Source: JAQUCI01 sp964553255
Lineage (GTDB): Bacteria > Bacillota_I > Bacilli_A > Erysipelotrichales > Erysipelotrichaceae
DNA: 40,894 bases
Direction: 5' to 3'
Assembly: GCA_964553255.1 (NCBI GenBank)
Contig: CAZKJS010000009.1
Coordinates: 1 to 40,894 of the forward strand
Made by a program: the position numbers and the translations under genes. Below the pieces are notes generated by a model. The model was not told the origin of the DNA and searched no databases. It was given only the letters and a program-made list of their open reading frames with translations. Below, piece after piece: positions 8,025 through 16,830 of this stretch (position 1 is the stretch's first letter; each line of letters begins with the position of its first letter).

Positions 8025-8960
8025 TTAATCCTCCATGGCGATAACGACGCCTTCATTAACGACAATACGAGAAAATGTTTCTATATCTACTAATCCATCA
8101 ATCAGCTTAAAACTTAGCACTTCATTACTTCTTCGGTTCGCAACCAACAGATACTGATCAACAATCAATATGTCTCGAGGATGATCGCCTTTGCATGATA
8201 TCGTTTGAATCAATTCTAAATCATCTTCTACAACTTTAAACACCGATATAATATTCTCATCACGTGTTGATACATATAGAAACAAACCATTATGACTCAG
8301 CCTGATAGCAGCGCTTTTAGGAGCAGGATGATCCTGTTTTGTTAAGATTGTAACTGTTTTAACAATCTTATTCTCTAATACATTTATTACCGCGATCTCA
8401 TTGCTTAATTCACCTAAAACATACAGCCATTTTTTGTTCATACTGAACACACCATGTCGTGGGCCAAAACCTTTTGGAAAGTATATGGTGTTTTCAACAT
8501 TTAGTTCTTCATCAAAAATTCTAACCTCATCAATTAATAAGCATGGTACGTATATCAAGCCGTCACTAAAAATGATTTGATGACATCCTGCGCCATTTTC
8601 TACCAATACCGTCTCAAGATGATATAGTCTTCTCTCAATTATCGCAATTTCAGTTACGGTTCCTTGATGATAGTTGGTTGTATAGATCTTGTTATCTAAA
8701 CAAGCCACATAACAGGAAGTCACAGCTTCATAAGCTAAAGAGTCAATGACATCACCACTTAAATCTAAAAGATATATACCAGCTCTTTGATCAATATCCC
8801 CAATCGTCACTATCATGTCTTGATAATATTGAAGATATTTAGCGTTTTTAATACGACTAAATAACTCAACGTTAGTTAAGTTTCCTTTATCAAAATCAAA
8901 ACGGTAGATACCTTCACTACCATTTTCATCATAAGTTCCTATATATCCTCTATTTTTCAT
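8025..8960 (-). CDS. pgl: 6-phosphogluconolactonase, beta-propeller (lactonase) type
   Basis: Hydrolyses 6-phosphogluconolactone, the product of Zwf, to the substrate of Gnd. The 311-residue protein is a string of repeated beta-rich blades (for example KNRGYIGTYDENGSEGIYRF and LFLYVSTRDENIISVFKV), typical of the YbhE/Pgl seven-bladed lactonase family and unlike the NagB-related DevB type. RHGVFSMNKKWLYVLGEL and GDHPRDILI match family patterns (GPRH and HPR). As first gene of a lactonase-gnd-zwf operon its role is well supported by context, though propeller sequence alone could be another sugar lactonase. It has a weak ribosome site (AGTGG) and a short leader. Confidence 0.85.
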   Translation of the reverse strand: MKNRGYIGTYDENGSEGIYRFDFDKGNLTNVELFSRIKNAKYLQYYQDMIVTIGDIDQRAGIYLLDLSGDVIDSLAYEAVTSCYVACLDNKIYTTNYHQGTVTEIAIIERRLYHLETVLVENGAGCHQIIFSDGLIYVPCLLIDEVRIFDEELNVENTIYFPKGFGPRHGVFSMNKKWLYVLGELSNEIAVINVLENKIVKTVTILTKQDHPAPKSAAIRLSHNGLFLYVSTRDENIISVFKVVEDDLELIQTISCKGDHPRDILIVDQYLLVANRRSNEVLSFKLIDGLVDIETFSRIVVNEGVVIAMED

Positions 8961-8977
8961 AATTTACCACTGAAGTC

Positions 8978-9006
8978 ATTATATCAAACATTCAAAGGCA
9001 TTTCAT
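8978..9006 (-). promoter_or_regulatory. Promoter of the pentose-phosphate operon
   Basis: On the minus strand ATGAAA (9001-9006), 17 bp, then TATAAT (8978-8983) with the TGn extension (TTTGATATAAT). The leader before the ATG at 8960 would be only about 10 nt, matching the weak ribosome site. Confidence 0.7.
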
Positions 9007-9048
9007 GAATGATAACCATAAATCTAATTTGTGCGCTTACTTACGCTA

Positions 9049-9588
9049 TTACTTTATTCTTGTCGCAATAACATCCGCCACCGTTTGATAGTTTTCTTTA
9101 TCGCAGAAAACTATTAGTTTGATCAATGGCTTTCCAAAAAGTGTTATCGTATATTTGCTAGGTTCGTATTTAACTTTTTTTACATTATTAAAGGCTAGAG
9201 TTTCACTTTGCCTTGCATTAGCTAACATACCAGCACCGATAACTGTAGGATTAGCACTTAATATTCCCAGAAATATCGCTAATCGATTAACAATATTGTT
9301 CTTCTTTCTTTGAGAAGTAGCGGTACGACTTATAATCTTATCATCATATAGTAAGTACTCTACTTCATAAACTCCCCTATATAAAACCCTTATCAATAGC
9401 GCAGTTAGTAAAAACAAAGAACCAATAAGAATAAAAGTGTATAGCGGTTGTTGGTTAAACATTAATAACACAAAAATAACTACTAAAAAAGGTATTCCAA
9501 CCGCAATAAATAACTGTTTTAAAATAGTTGTATTTGTGAAAATTGAGATTTTACTCTGCCATCTTAACTGGATAGTGTCATTGTTCAT
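9049..9588 (-). CDS. Membrane protein with a possible PH-like domain, function unknown
   Basis: A 179-residue protein. Two hydrophobic helices (about residues 26-44 and 50-68) are followed by a soluble beta-rich part beginning VYEVEYLLYDDKIISRT, which resembles the membrane-anchored PH-like (YdbS/YcxB-type) fold, although no catalytic or binding residues stand out. A further mildly hydrophobic stretch lies near residues 105-125. The N-terminus is polar. It stands alone between the pentose-phosphate promoter and tRNA-Gly, with a weak ribosome site. I infer only an inner-membrane location. Confidence 0.55.
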   Translation of the reverse strand: MNNDTIQLRWQSKISIFTNTTILKQLFIAVGIPFLVVIFVLLMFNQQPLYTFILIGSLFLLTALLIRVLYRGVYEVEYLLYDDKIISRTATSQRKKNNIVNRLAIFLGILSANPTVIGAGMLANARQSETLAFNNVKKVKYEPSKYTITLFGKPLIKLIVFCDKENYQTVADVIATRIK

Positions 9589-9696
9589 TATATTAATTTC
9601 TCTTTATTATCTGCTTATATAGTATTACTAATCATTGATTTCATCAACATCAATATTATTATAAAGCTTATATTAATAAGCCATTTCATCACTATT

Positions 9697-9770
9697 TGGA
9701 GCGAGTGAGGGGAATCGAACCCCCGTATTCAGCTTGGGAAGCTGATGTTCTACCATTGAACTACACTCGC
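9697..9770 (-). tRNA. trnG: tRNA-Gly (anticodon CCC)
   Basis: A complete cloverleaf: acceptor GCGAGTG/CACTCGC, D-arm with TTCAATGGTAGAA, anticodon stem TCAGC/GCTGA around the loop TTCCCAA (anticodon CCC), T-arm GGGGG-TTCGATT-CCCC, discriminator T, and an encoded CCA end. It lies 46 nt downstream of the glycosyltransferase gene with no obvious terminator between, so some cotranscription is possible. Confidence 0.95.
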
Positions 9771-9816
9771 ATAACTATGACATTATACAACATCAAACAT
9801 CAAATTTAAACATTGA

Positions 9817-11064
9817 TCAAGCTATCTTAACAACGTTTTCATTTTCGAGATTATTTACATCATAACTATAGCTTGGTAGATCTTTAATTAGAGTCATAAT
9901 ATACGAAATCATTTCATCTACGTTATCTGTACAGAAGTTGTGCCCATAAGATTGTAAAAGTTCAAACGCCGGACTGTTGTCTTGTGTTAGCGCTAGTATT
10001 GGTTTTCTCAATATTAAATATTCAAGTGTTTTTGAGGGTAAAAATGGTTGTTCTTCACCCTTTTTTGTGATGGTATCAAATAGAAGAAGAATATCGCAAC
10101 CAGTCATCTTATCATTAGCTTCTGCGTACGACACCTTATCATAAAACATAAATAAGGATTCAAGATTAACCTCTTTAATCCTTCTCAAGTAACGTTCACT
10201 AATTTCGCCATAGAAATGAAACACTATAAATTGGTGTAAGTTAGGTATTTTATTCTTAAGTCTTATTAAAGCATTGATAAATACATCTATTTTACGTAAA
10301 CCATAGATTCTACCAAAATGAGCAGCTATCAAAGGATATTGTTTTCTATTTGTTGAGTTTTCTGTTAAAAGCTTTTGATATACCGTCCATTCTTTTATAT
10401 AAGTTAAAGGAACCACAGTTGTTTTTTTGAATAGACTATTTGTGTCCTTTGCTTTCGCATTTTTTATCATAAATGATCTTTGTTGTTCACTAATAAACAC
10501 AAGTTTATCAGCTTGCTTCATCGCTATCTTTTCATATATGTCATTCATATAAATAAAGATGTAAAGAAAAAAACCAAACTTGATGATTGGATTATATTCT
10601 TTTATTCTTTCATCATCTTTCTTATATGGTGAGTTTATCAAAGGATCAGAGAAAGCAGCTATCCAATGAACATCTTTATGTCTAAGCTTTATAATATAGG
10701 CCGCAAGATGCGTAAATGAAGGAATCGATGAAGAGTATATTATTTTATAGTCTTCTTTATCAAACTGCTTTAAACATCCTTTTATATACTTAACTATGTT
10801 ATAAACACCCATGATCACATTCTTGTTACTAAGTCCTGTAATGGTCTTATCATAAGATGCCACGTATAATACGTTGAATTTTTGATAATATGGATCATTT
10901 TTTAGCTCATCAACAATAGAGTTATCTTCTTTTCCTTGTAAGGCAATTACATCAATTTGATAATCTAAAACTCTTAAGTGTTTATAAGACATAAGTGTAA
11001 CAGTATCATTGAATGGTACAAAAGCTCCAGTAAAAGCTAATAATTTCTTACTTTCTTTGCTCAT
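9817..11064 (-). CDS. Glycosyltransferase, GT4-like (group 1)
   Basis: A 415-residue cytoplasmic glycosyltransferase of the two-Rossmann (GT-B) type. The N-domain begins KKLLAFTGAFVPFNDTVT. The C-domain carries the donor-site pattern of group 1 enzymes: AAHFGRIYGLRKIDVFINAL, a region around SYAEANDKMTGCDILLLFD, and PFLPSKTLEYLILRKPILAL, where Pro-Ser-Lys-x-x-Glu matches the EX7E-related motif. Donor and acceptor sugars cannot be read. The start is the ATG at 11062-11064 after AAGGTGATAAAT. It overlaps the DUF2304 gene by 17 nt, so it is the last gene of the surface-glycan operon. Confidence 0.82.
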   Translation of the reverse strand: MSKESKKLLAFTGAFVPFNDTVTLMSYKHLRVLDYQIDVIALQGKEDNSIVDELKNDPYYQKFNVLYVASYDKTITGLSNKNVIMGVYNIVKYIKGCLKQFDKEDYKIIYSSSIPSFTHLAAYIIKLRHKDVHWIAAFSDPLINSPYKKDDERIKEYNPIIKFGFFLYIFIYMNDIYEKIAMKQADKLVFISEQQRSFMIKNAKAKDTNSLFKKTTVVPLTYIKEWTVYQKLLTENSTNRKQYPLIAAHFGRIYGLRKIDVFINALIRLKNKIPNLHQFIVFHFYGEISERYLRRIKEVNLESLFMFYDKVSYAEANDKMTGCDILLLFDTITKKGEEQPFLPSKTLEYLILRKPILALTQDNSPAFELLQSYGHNFCTDNVDEMISYIMTLIKDLPSYSYDVNNLENENVVKIA

Positions 11065-11401
11065 ATTTATCACCTTCTTGCTTTAGCTTGGCGATCTCAT
11101 AATTTAGATTCTTAATTGCTTCATAATGTATTGAAAGCTTCTTATATAAATAGAAGATCATAATATGACTTAAGAAAACACTAATGAAAAATAAAGCATT
11201 AATCGGTGTTGAAATGCCTAAAAAAGCCGCGATAGGAACTAAAACTTGTGGGAAAATCACTAACAAAACCAGTGTAAATGCCCAAAGCATCCATATTACA
11301 GTGTATCTAATTTCCATTTGTGCTTTGTAGATGTTTTTTAAAATGATGATTGTTGTTATGATAGCGACCAAGACTAAAACAATTTGAAGTCTAATGTTCA
11401 T
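11048..11401 (-). CDS. DUF2304 membrane protein
   Basis: A 117-residue protein with three hydrophobic helices: residues 5-22, about 35-55 with IRYTVIWMLWAFTLVLLV, and about 65-90. A short charged, coiled C-tail follows (KKLSIHYEAIKNLNYEIAKL). This matches DUF2304, a small family almost always found next to GT2 polyprenyl-phosphate glycosyltransferases, with a presumed role as partner or flipping helper for lipid-linked sugars. It overlaps the GT2 gene by 11 nt and the GT4 gene by 17 nt, which indicates tight coupling. Its ribosome site is AAGGAGTAGCC. Confidence 0.8.
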   Translation of the reverse strand: MNIRLQIVLVLVAIITTIIILKNIYKAQMEIRYTVIWMLWAFTLVLLVIFPQVLVPIAAFLGISTPINALFFISVFLSHIMIFYLYKKLSIHYEAIKNLNYEIAKLKQEGDKYEQRK

Positions 11402-12080
11402 GGCTACTCCTTAGTAACTGAATGATTAAAATACTAATAATCACACTTGTCATATATTTAATTGATTTGATTGGATCTATAAAGTAGCTACTACCACTTA
11501 GTCTATCATCCATATCAATTTGAACTTCATTTATCTGGTATTTCTTTCTTATCAAATAAGCTAACGCATCTGGTTCTGCAACATAGTTCATGTCTTTGGC
11601 AAACATCTCTAAAACGCTTTTTCCAATTGCACGCATACCACTTGTTGGATCATTGATCTTTTTTCCAGTAGCTATAAATAAACATAAGCCAATCAAACGA
11701 CTTCCAAGCATCCGCATGCTCCATGGTTTCTTCTTTTTTAAATATCGCGAACCAATAACATAATCATAACCTTTTTCAAGTTCTGCAAGTAATGGTTTAA
11801 TATGAATAGGTGGATGTTGACCATCACCATCAACTACAACAGCCGCATCATAATTACTTTCAATCGCATAACGAAAACCCATTTGCACAACTCCTGCTAT
11901 ACCAATATTACAAGGTAGATCAATATGATCAATATCGTTTAAATCAAGTATTAAAGCTGTATTATCAAAAGAGCTATCATTTATTACAATATAATCAATA
12001 GCTAAAAGTTTAATCTTAGATATTACATCCAAAATATTATCTTGTTCATTATATGCCGGTACAATTATAATTGGCTTCAA
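11391..12080 (-). CDS. Glycosyltransferase family 2, polyprenyl-phosphate sugar synthase type
   Basis: A 229-residue GT-A enzyme of the dolichol-phosphate-mannose-synthase group, which moves a sugar from a nucleotide donor to undecaprenyl phosphate. It starts MKPIIIVPAYNEQDNI, then VINDSSFDNT, NIGIAGVVQMGFRYA, the metal and donor motif VVDGDGQHPP, and GSRYLKKK. The C-terminal end has a hydrophobic segment (YMTSVIISILIIQLL) that could anchor it. The start codon is TTG (12078-12080), decided by AAAGGAG 9 nt upstream. It is followed by DUF2304, the usual neighbour. Confidence 0.88.
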   Translation of the reverse strand: MKPIIIVPAYNEQDNILDVISKIKLLAIDYIVINDSSFDNTALILDLNDIDHIDLPCNIGIAGVVQMGFRYAIESNYDAAVVVDGDGQHPPIHIKPLLAELEKGYDYVIGSRYLKKKKPWSMRMLGSRLIGLCLFIATGKKINDPTSGMRAIGKSVLEMFAKDMNYVAEPDALAYLIRKKYQINEVQIDMDDRLSGSSYFIDPIKSIKYMTSVIISILIIQLLRSSHEH

Positions 12081-12139
12081 AACCAGTTACTCCTTTTTTT
12101 AATAATATCATATCTTTAAAATATGTCCTACAATTAGCT

Positions 12140-14179
12140 TTAGTGATAATATCTAAAAATTACATACTCATCGTTTTGATACATAATTGCACATGATTCA
12201 AGTAAGAAGTAATACAGAGGTATCCATTGGTTGTCTTTATCTAGTACATATAGACTCTTATCGACAATAATAAAATCTATCTTGGTGCGTAAAAGTATGT
12301 CATCAACATCTTGATACTTCGATGTCAGCCTAGTTTGATCATCACCTGCATATAATGGTTTGTAAAATATTGATAACAAATCCTTCATATCACGATCATT
12401 TGGATATGCAGCATCAATATTACTTTTCTCTACCATACCATTCATTAACGTGATCCGTGGTTCAATGATCAATAAGCCTTCAGTTTGTGATATCACTTTA
12501 GGATAAGATAGTTTTTCATCATCAATGATGTATTTCAAAGCATTACCAGTATCAACAACATTTTGATCTAATTTATATAAGACATTGAAATTAGTTGTAG
12601 TTTTGAAAAATGGATGATACCCATATCTTATGTTTCGATATGTAGAATATGAACTTAATACGATAATCATAATGAAAAATAATTTCTGCACTATCTTCTT
12701 ATCTTTTAGTGCTTCTATGATTATATCTATTCCAATCATGATAAAACCAGAACTAAACACTAAGTAAAAGATCCTTTGATAAACTTCAACTCCTGTTATA
12801 TATGTCATTACAAAAGGTGAAACAAAGGGATTGGCGAAGGTGATGATAATGATCACTAACATAACCGCTAACTTTTTAGTCTTACTTTTTAAAAATAAAG
12901 CCACAAGACAAAAATAGTATAAGAAGTTTATAAGGGTTGTACCAATCCCTTTATAAACAAAATAATCCTCAACTCGATCATAAACAGAGTGTTGCGCGAA
13001 GAAATGACTTAATACTGATAAATAAGAATTTTGATACTTAATAACTCCTAAGATAATAAATGTTAACGGTACAAGTATCATCATAATTCTTGCACATTTA
13101 TTAATTATATTAGTAAAATGAATTTTATGCTTACTAAAATAAGCAATCAGTAATAATATTAATTCAAAAAACAACACTATGAAAGTGAAGATGATGTTAT
13201 TCATAAACAAAATACTATATATAAGGGTTGGTAATGCTAAATAATATATGTGTTTAATTATTTCGTTCAGGTTGAAAAATAAACTCATCATTATATAGGA
13301 GTACACTATAAAAAATCCTAAGAAAAAACCCGTACTTGCACAACTGATCAGCGCGATATTATAAAAAACAACTACCAACGGATTGACTTGCATCCCCTCT
13401 TTAAAATGTGCAAATAGAATAACGATTAAATTAGTTATCAAACTAGTTAAGAAAATAACTCCAACATGTGGAAATGTAATATTATAGTAGAGCGTTTGAA
13501 TGTATAAACCAATAAAGACAACATTCATCATAAAACCACTGGTATTTTTTGTAAGTTTCTTGATGTTCAAAATTGCTTCAAAACTTAAAAAGTAAAACAA
13601 AATATTACTTGTCCACATATAAACAGCACTATTAATAACAACATTTTTAAAGATCAAGTTTAAAAGCCATAATATCGCCGAAAAGAACTGATAAAACGAT
13701 TGATAAAGATACTGGATACCAATAACACTATGTTCATAGATACCACCACTGTACCCTAAAAATTGACCAACTACTTCACTATTGATATTTCTTTGAACAA
13801 TGGTGAAGTAAAAACTTGAATCACTGGTTTGTGCACTAAGCCCAACCTGCGTTGATAAGATTATCATTATCACAACATACACAACTATAATAAGTAGATC
13901 ACTTTTTTGATAGCTGAACTTATTACCTTTAATTATCATAGTCACAAACAACAATCCTACCATTATGAGAATAAAGATCAGATTTATGATACTTGTGGCA
14001 ATGTTGAACCAAACTAATGGTAAATAAGACACAAACAAAAACGACATTAAAATCACAAAACCAAAAGAAGTATATTGTATCTTATTGTTGAGATTAAGCT
14101 TCTGTGCGAGCTTATTACCTAAAAGATTGCATGATATTAGTATTAAGCTTGATAAAGCTAAGATAATACCATAATTCAT
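12140..14179 (-). CDS. Large polytopic membrane protein, probable GT-C-like glycan enzyme
   Basis: A 679-residue protein with about 14-16 membrane helices filling residues 1-520, followed by a soluble C-terminal part of about 150 residues (FKTTTNFNVLYKLDQNVVD to the end). The layout, many helices plus an outer C-domain, is that of lipid-linked-sugar glycosyltransferases (GT-C). The first loop carries acidic and aromatic residues (AQTSDSSFYFTIVQRN), where GT-C enzymes place a catalytic Asp. Its place directly before GT2, DUF2304 and GT4 genes supports a role in surface polysaccharide or glycolipid assembly. It could instead be a DUF6077-like protein of unknown role. AAGGAG lies 12 nt before the ATG. 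Confidence 0.55.
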   Translation of the reverse strand: MNYGIILALSSLILISCNLLGNKLAQKLNLNNKIQYTSFGFVILMSFLFVSYLPLVWFNIATSIINLIFILIMVGLLFVTMIIKGNKFSYQKSDLLIIVVYVVIMIILSTQVGLSAQTSDSSFYFTIVQRNINSEVVGQFLGYSGGIYEHSVIGIQYLYQSFYQFFSAILWLLNLIFKNVVINSAVYMWTSNILFYFLSFEAILNIKKLTKNTSGFMMNVVFIGLYIQTLYYNITFPHVGVIFLTSLITNLIVILFAHFKEGMQVNPLVVVFYNIALISCASTGFFLGFFIVYSYIMMSLFFNLNEIIKHIYYLALPTLIYSILFMNNIIFTFIVLFFELILLLIAYFSKHKIHFTNIINKCARIMMILVPLTFIILGVIKYQNSYLSVLSHFFAQHSVYDRVEDYFVYKGIGTTLINFLYYFCLVALFLKSKTKKLAVMLVIIIITFANPFVSPFVMTYITGVEVYQRIFYLVFSSGFIMIGIDIIIEALKDKKIVQKLFFIMIIVLSSYSTYRNIRYGYHPFFKTTTNFNVLYKLDQNVVDTGNALKYIIDDEKLSYPKVISQTEGLLIIEPRITLMNGMVEKSNIDAAYPNDRDMKDLLSIFYKPLYAGDDQTRLTSKYQDVDDILLRTKIDFIIVDKSLYVLDKDNQWIPLYYFLLESCAIMYQNDEYVIFRYYH

Positions 14180-14230
14180 CAGCCAATTATGCTCCTTAGT
14201 ATAAGTATATAATAAAACAATAAATAAAAA

Positions 14231-14252
14231 AAAGAGTTCTTTTTAGAACTCT
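14231..14252 (-). terminator. Intrinsic terminator ending the peptidase/transport operon
   Basis: On the minus strand AGAGTTCT-AAAA-AGAACTCT is followed by a run of eight T. The 8-bp stem includes part of the TAG stop of the MFS gene (14251-14253), so the terminator begins inside the gene's last codon. Confidence 0.92.
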
Positions 14253-15453
14253 AATCATTAGCCAATTTTCTTTCTTTACTTATTTGAACATAACAAATAT
14301 AAGCAAACACAACACTAACAAAGAAAGCTACACCACTAAATACAAAAGCTAATTTTGGACCAACGGTATATATAAATCCAGCAAACAAAGATCCACCAAC
14401 CATACCAAATGAACGCATTGAATTAAACATTCCAACCAATACACCACCACTTCCCTCACTACGATTAAACTTCGCTAGTATTGATTGCATAAGTGGTAAG
14501 TATACCGCATTGAAACCAAAGAAGATAACATTGATTATGATAAATGGAACGATGTCATTGATCATTACAATCGAAATCATCATCGCTAAGCAGATTGATA
14601 GCACATAAATAATTGATTTATTAATATCTGTCTTTCTTAGTAACCACATGCAAATAGTTGAATTAGCGATCAATGTGATAAAGCCTACAATTGCTTTTAA
14701 AAACCCATTATAAGAAGGTGGAAATCCATATTGATCCTTAATAAAATAGTTAAAAGATTGATCATAAGAAATGCTAGCGAAAGAGGTTGCGATCGCAACA
14801 ACAAAGAAGCTGATCAATACAGGTGTTAATAAACTTTTAGCGTCAATAACAATCCTAACAGGATTTGAATCTTTAACTAATTCTTTAAGTGGTTGTTTAT
14901 CTCTAATCGGTTTATCATCAAGGACGAACCAATTAATAATACCAACAATGAGTAAGCCAATTACCTGAATAGTGAAGGTCAAGGGAATAGAATAATCACC
15001 AAGTACGCCACCAATCAAATACCCAAATGGTGATACAACTGAGGTAATCGTGGCTGAAATTGCCAAATTACGACCTCTATTTTCAAGCGTGCTATTGTCC
15101 ATAATATAAATCATTTGGTTGACAATGATTGCACCATTAAAAAGACCAGCTAGTAATCGACCAACAACGATACCAGCTTCAGTAGTAGCTAGACCAAAGA
15201 TTCCCTGGGCAATAGCATAACCAATAAAGCCAAAACTAATAATTCTTGTGCTACCGACATTACTTGCAAGTTTTCCCCAAAAAGGTGAAAATAAGAAATT
15301 GGTCAGCGCCATTGCCGCAAAAGCTACCCCAAACATATAATCGTTTAAACCGAGGTTTTGAATAAAAGTGGGGGTTATCGGATGGGCAAAATTTGCCACA
15401 ATGAAATATAACCCCATTAACAAATACATTCTATTTATCGATATTTTTCTCAT
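14251..15453 (-). CDS. MFS transporter
   Basis: A 400-residue major-facilitator protein with 12 hydrophobic helices. Between helices 2 and 3 lies the family signature (SPFWGKLASNVGSTR, a variant of GxLxDrxGrr). The pattern PxGYLIGGVLGDYSIP in helix 5 resembles the antiporter motif C of drug and metabolite exporters. A central cytoplasmic loop (DDKPIRDKQPLKELVKD) separates the halves. The ATG starts 1 nt after the stop of the M24 gene (TAA-T-ATG), with no own ribosome site, so translation is probably by reinitiation. As last gene of the operon it may export an amino acid, dipeptide or antimicrobial peptide product; that is inference. Confidence 0.85.
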   Translation of the reverse strand: MRKISINRMYLLMGLYFIVANFAHPITPTFIQNLGLNDYMFGVAFAAMALTNFLFSPFWGKLASNVGSTRIISFGFIGYAIAQGIFGLATTEAGIVVGRLLAGLFNGAIIVNQMIYIMDNSTLENRGRNLAISATITSVVSPFGYLIGGVLGDYSIPLTFTIQVIGLLIVGIINWFVLDDKPIRDKQPLKELVKDSNPVRIVIDAKSLLTPVLISFFVVAIATSFASISYDQSFNYFIKDQYGFPPSYNGFLKAIVGFITLIANSTICMWLLRKTDINKSIIYVLSICLAMMISIVMINDIVPFIIINVIFFGFNAVYLPLMQSILAKFNRSEGSGGVLVGMFNSMRSFGMVGGSLFAGFIYTVGPKLAFVFSGVAFFVSVVFAYICYVQISKERKLAND

Positions 15454-15454
15454 A

Positions 15455-16819
15455 TTATTTAATTAAGTGAAAACACTCCTGTCTTTCTGCTACATAATGA
15501 ACTTTGTCATCAGTAAACATAATGTCAGTCTCTGCGCCTAATGTCAAGACCATATTCCATTCTGGAAGTTCAACTTTCGCATTTAGTTCAAGCGAATAAA
15601 AGGTATCATTATATAATTTATAATCACCTGTTCCTTTTACCCCGTTTTGCATATCCCATAAGCCAATTGTTGGACCAGCGCCATGACCATGATGACCGAT
15701 TGGATGGGTATAGATACAAGGAACGATGCCTTCACTTATCGCTTTTTCACGCGCTATTTTCAATATCTCATTACCCGTTAAACCAGCTTTAAAACTACTT
15801 ATCGTTATATCTTGTAAACGATTGACCGTTTTAAGAGCTTTCTTTAAAAAGTCAGGAGCATCGACTTCATCAAGCTTTAAGACATAAGCATTCTCTTGCG
15901 TATCTGTACATAAGTTAAGGTATTTAATGCCAACATCACAGTGTAGAAGATCACCTGGCATGATAATCGCTTCTTCATAAATTTCACCAACATCTTTTCG
16001 GCGAATAGATACCTCATAATCAAACCAAGGTGTTAAACCAAGATTAATCGTTTGTTGTAACATGAAATACTTAACATCACGATTTGTTGTAATACCAGGT
16101 GTGATAACACGCGAAGAGAAAGCCTCTGCGATAATGCTATGTGCAATTTGCATGATACCAGTATAAGCTGCCATTTCTTCTTTAATCCGTGTTTCAAGCC
16201 ATCCCACACATAATTCATCAGCTGGAGTAATTTTACCCATCATATCTTGATCAAACTCAGCAACTATCTGATCATAGAGATTTTTAGATAAGCCATCCGC
16301 AAAAGCGTAAGTCTCAGATACATTTAAACCTATCTTTTGGGGATTACATTCTTTGATAATACGTGCTAAACACTCAAATTGGGTTTCTGGACCATTTATC
16401 TTCTTAACATCTTTGCCATCTGGTAATAGTGATTTACCATCCTGCCAATTTGCACCTTTAGGGTTAGTCCATACTGCTTCATAATAATCATCAAGACCAA
16501 CACCTGGTCGTGTCAAAGCCATTTTTCTAACTGTTTTATCATCATTTAAATGAAAAACTAAGATCGTAGTTCTTCGTGCTGTCATCATGGCACAAGGAAC
16601 AAGTGTGGTTAAAACTGGATCCTCATTGTATTCGCGACAACATACAACCCACAGATCAATTCCACTTCTTTTCATGATCATTGGTAATACATTATCAAGA
16701 CGATACTTAAGCCATCGATTGCGAATTTTCTCTTGGTCACGATAAGAATAAATTTTAGTTTTTAGTTCGCTTGAACATACTGTGTCTTCAATTAAGAAAC
16801 TCTCTTTAGATATTGCCAT
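15455..16819 (-). CDS. M24 family metallopeptidase (Xaa-Pro aminopeptidase-like), long subtype
   Basis: A 454-residue creatinase/aminopeptidase-P fold protein: an N-terminal creatinase-like domain (SGIDLWVVCCREYNEDP) and a C-terminal pita-bread domain. Candidate metal ligands are all present: two Asp in HCDVGIKYLNLCTDTQ, His in THPIGHHGHGAGPTIG, Glu in YSLELNAK and Glu in GAETDIMF. The usual EPG and EED patterns are altered, as in the paralog at 22072, and the two form a distinct subtype. It is longer in the middle than its paralogs, with an insert near ANWQDGKSLLPDG. Expected role: cytoplasmic removal of N-terminal residues from Xaa-Pro peptides; true specificity is unknown. The ribosome site is AAAAGGAGAATAT. 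Confidence 0.85.
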   Translation of the reverse strand: MAISKESFLIEDTVCSSELKTKIYSYRDQEKIRNRWLKYRLDNVLPMIMKRSGIDLWVVCCREYNEDPVLTTLVPCAMMTARRTTILVFHLNDDKTVRKMALTRPGVGLDDYYEAVWTNPKGANWQDGKSLLPDGKDVKKINGPETQFECLARIIKECNPQKIGLNVSETYAFADGLSKNLYDQIVAEFDQDMMGKITPADELCVGWLETRIKEEMAAYTGIMQIAHSIIAEAFSSRVITPGITTNRDVKYFMLQQTINLGLTPWFDYEVSIRRKDVGEIYEEAIIMPGDLLHCDVGIKYLNLCTDTQENAYVLKLDEVDAPDFLKKALKTVNRLQDITISSFKAGLTGNEILKIAREKAISEGIVPCIYTHPIGHHGHGAGPTIGLWDMQNGVKGTGDYKLYNDTFYSLELNAKVELPEWNMVLTLGAETDIMFTDDKVHYVAERQECFHLIK

Positions 16820-16830
16820 ATATTCTCCTT

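Noticed and set aside
9697..9770. Mobile-element attachment site at tRNA-Gly or tRNA-Leu
   Set aside because: No integrase, no repeated tRNA 3' end and no transposase is visible near either tRNA.
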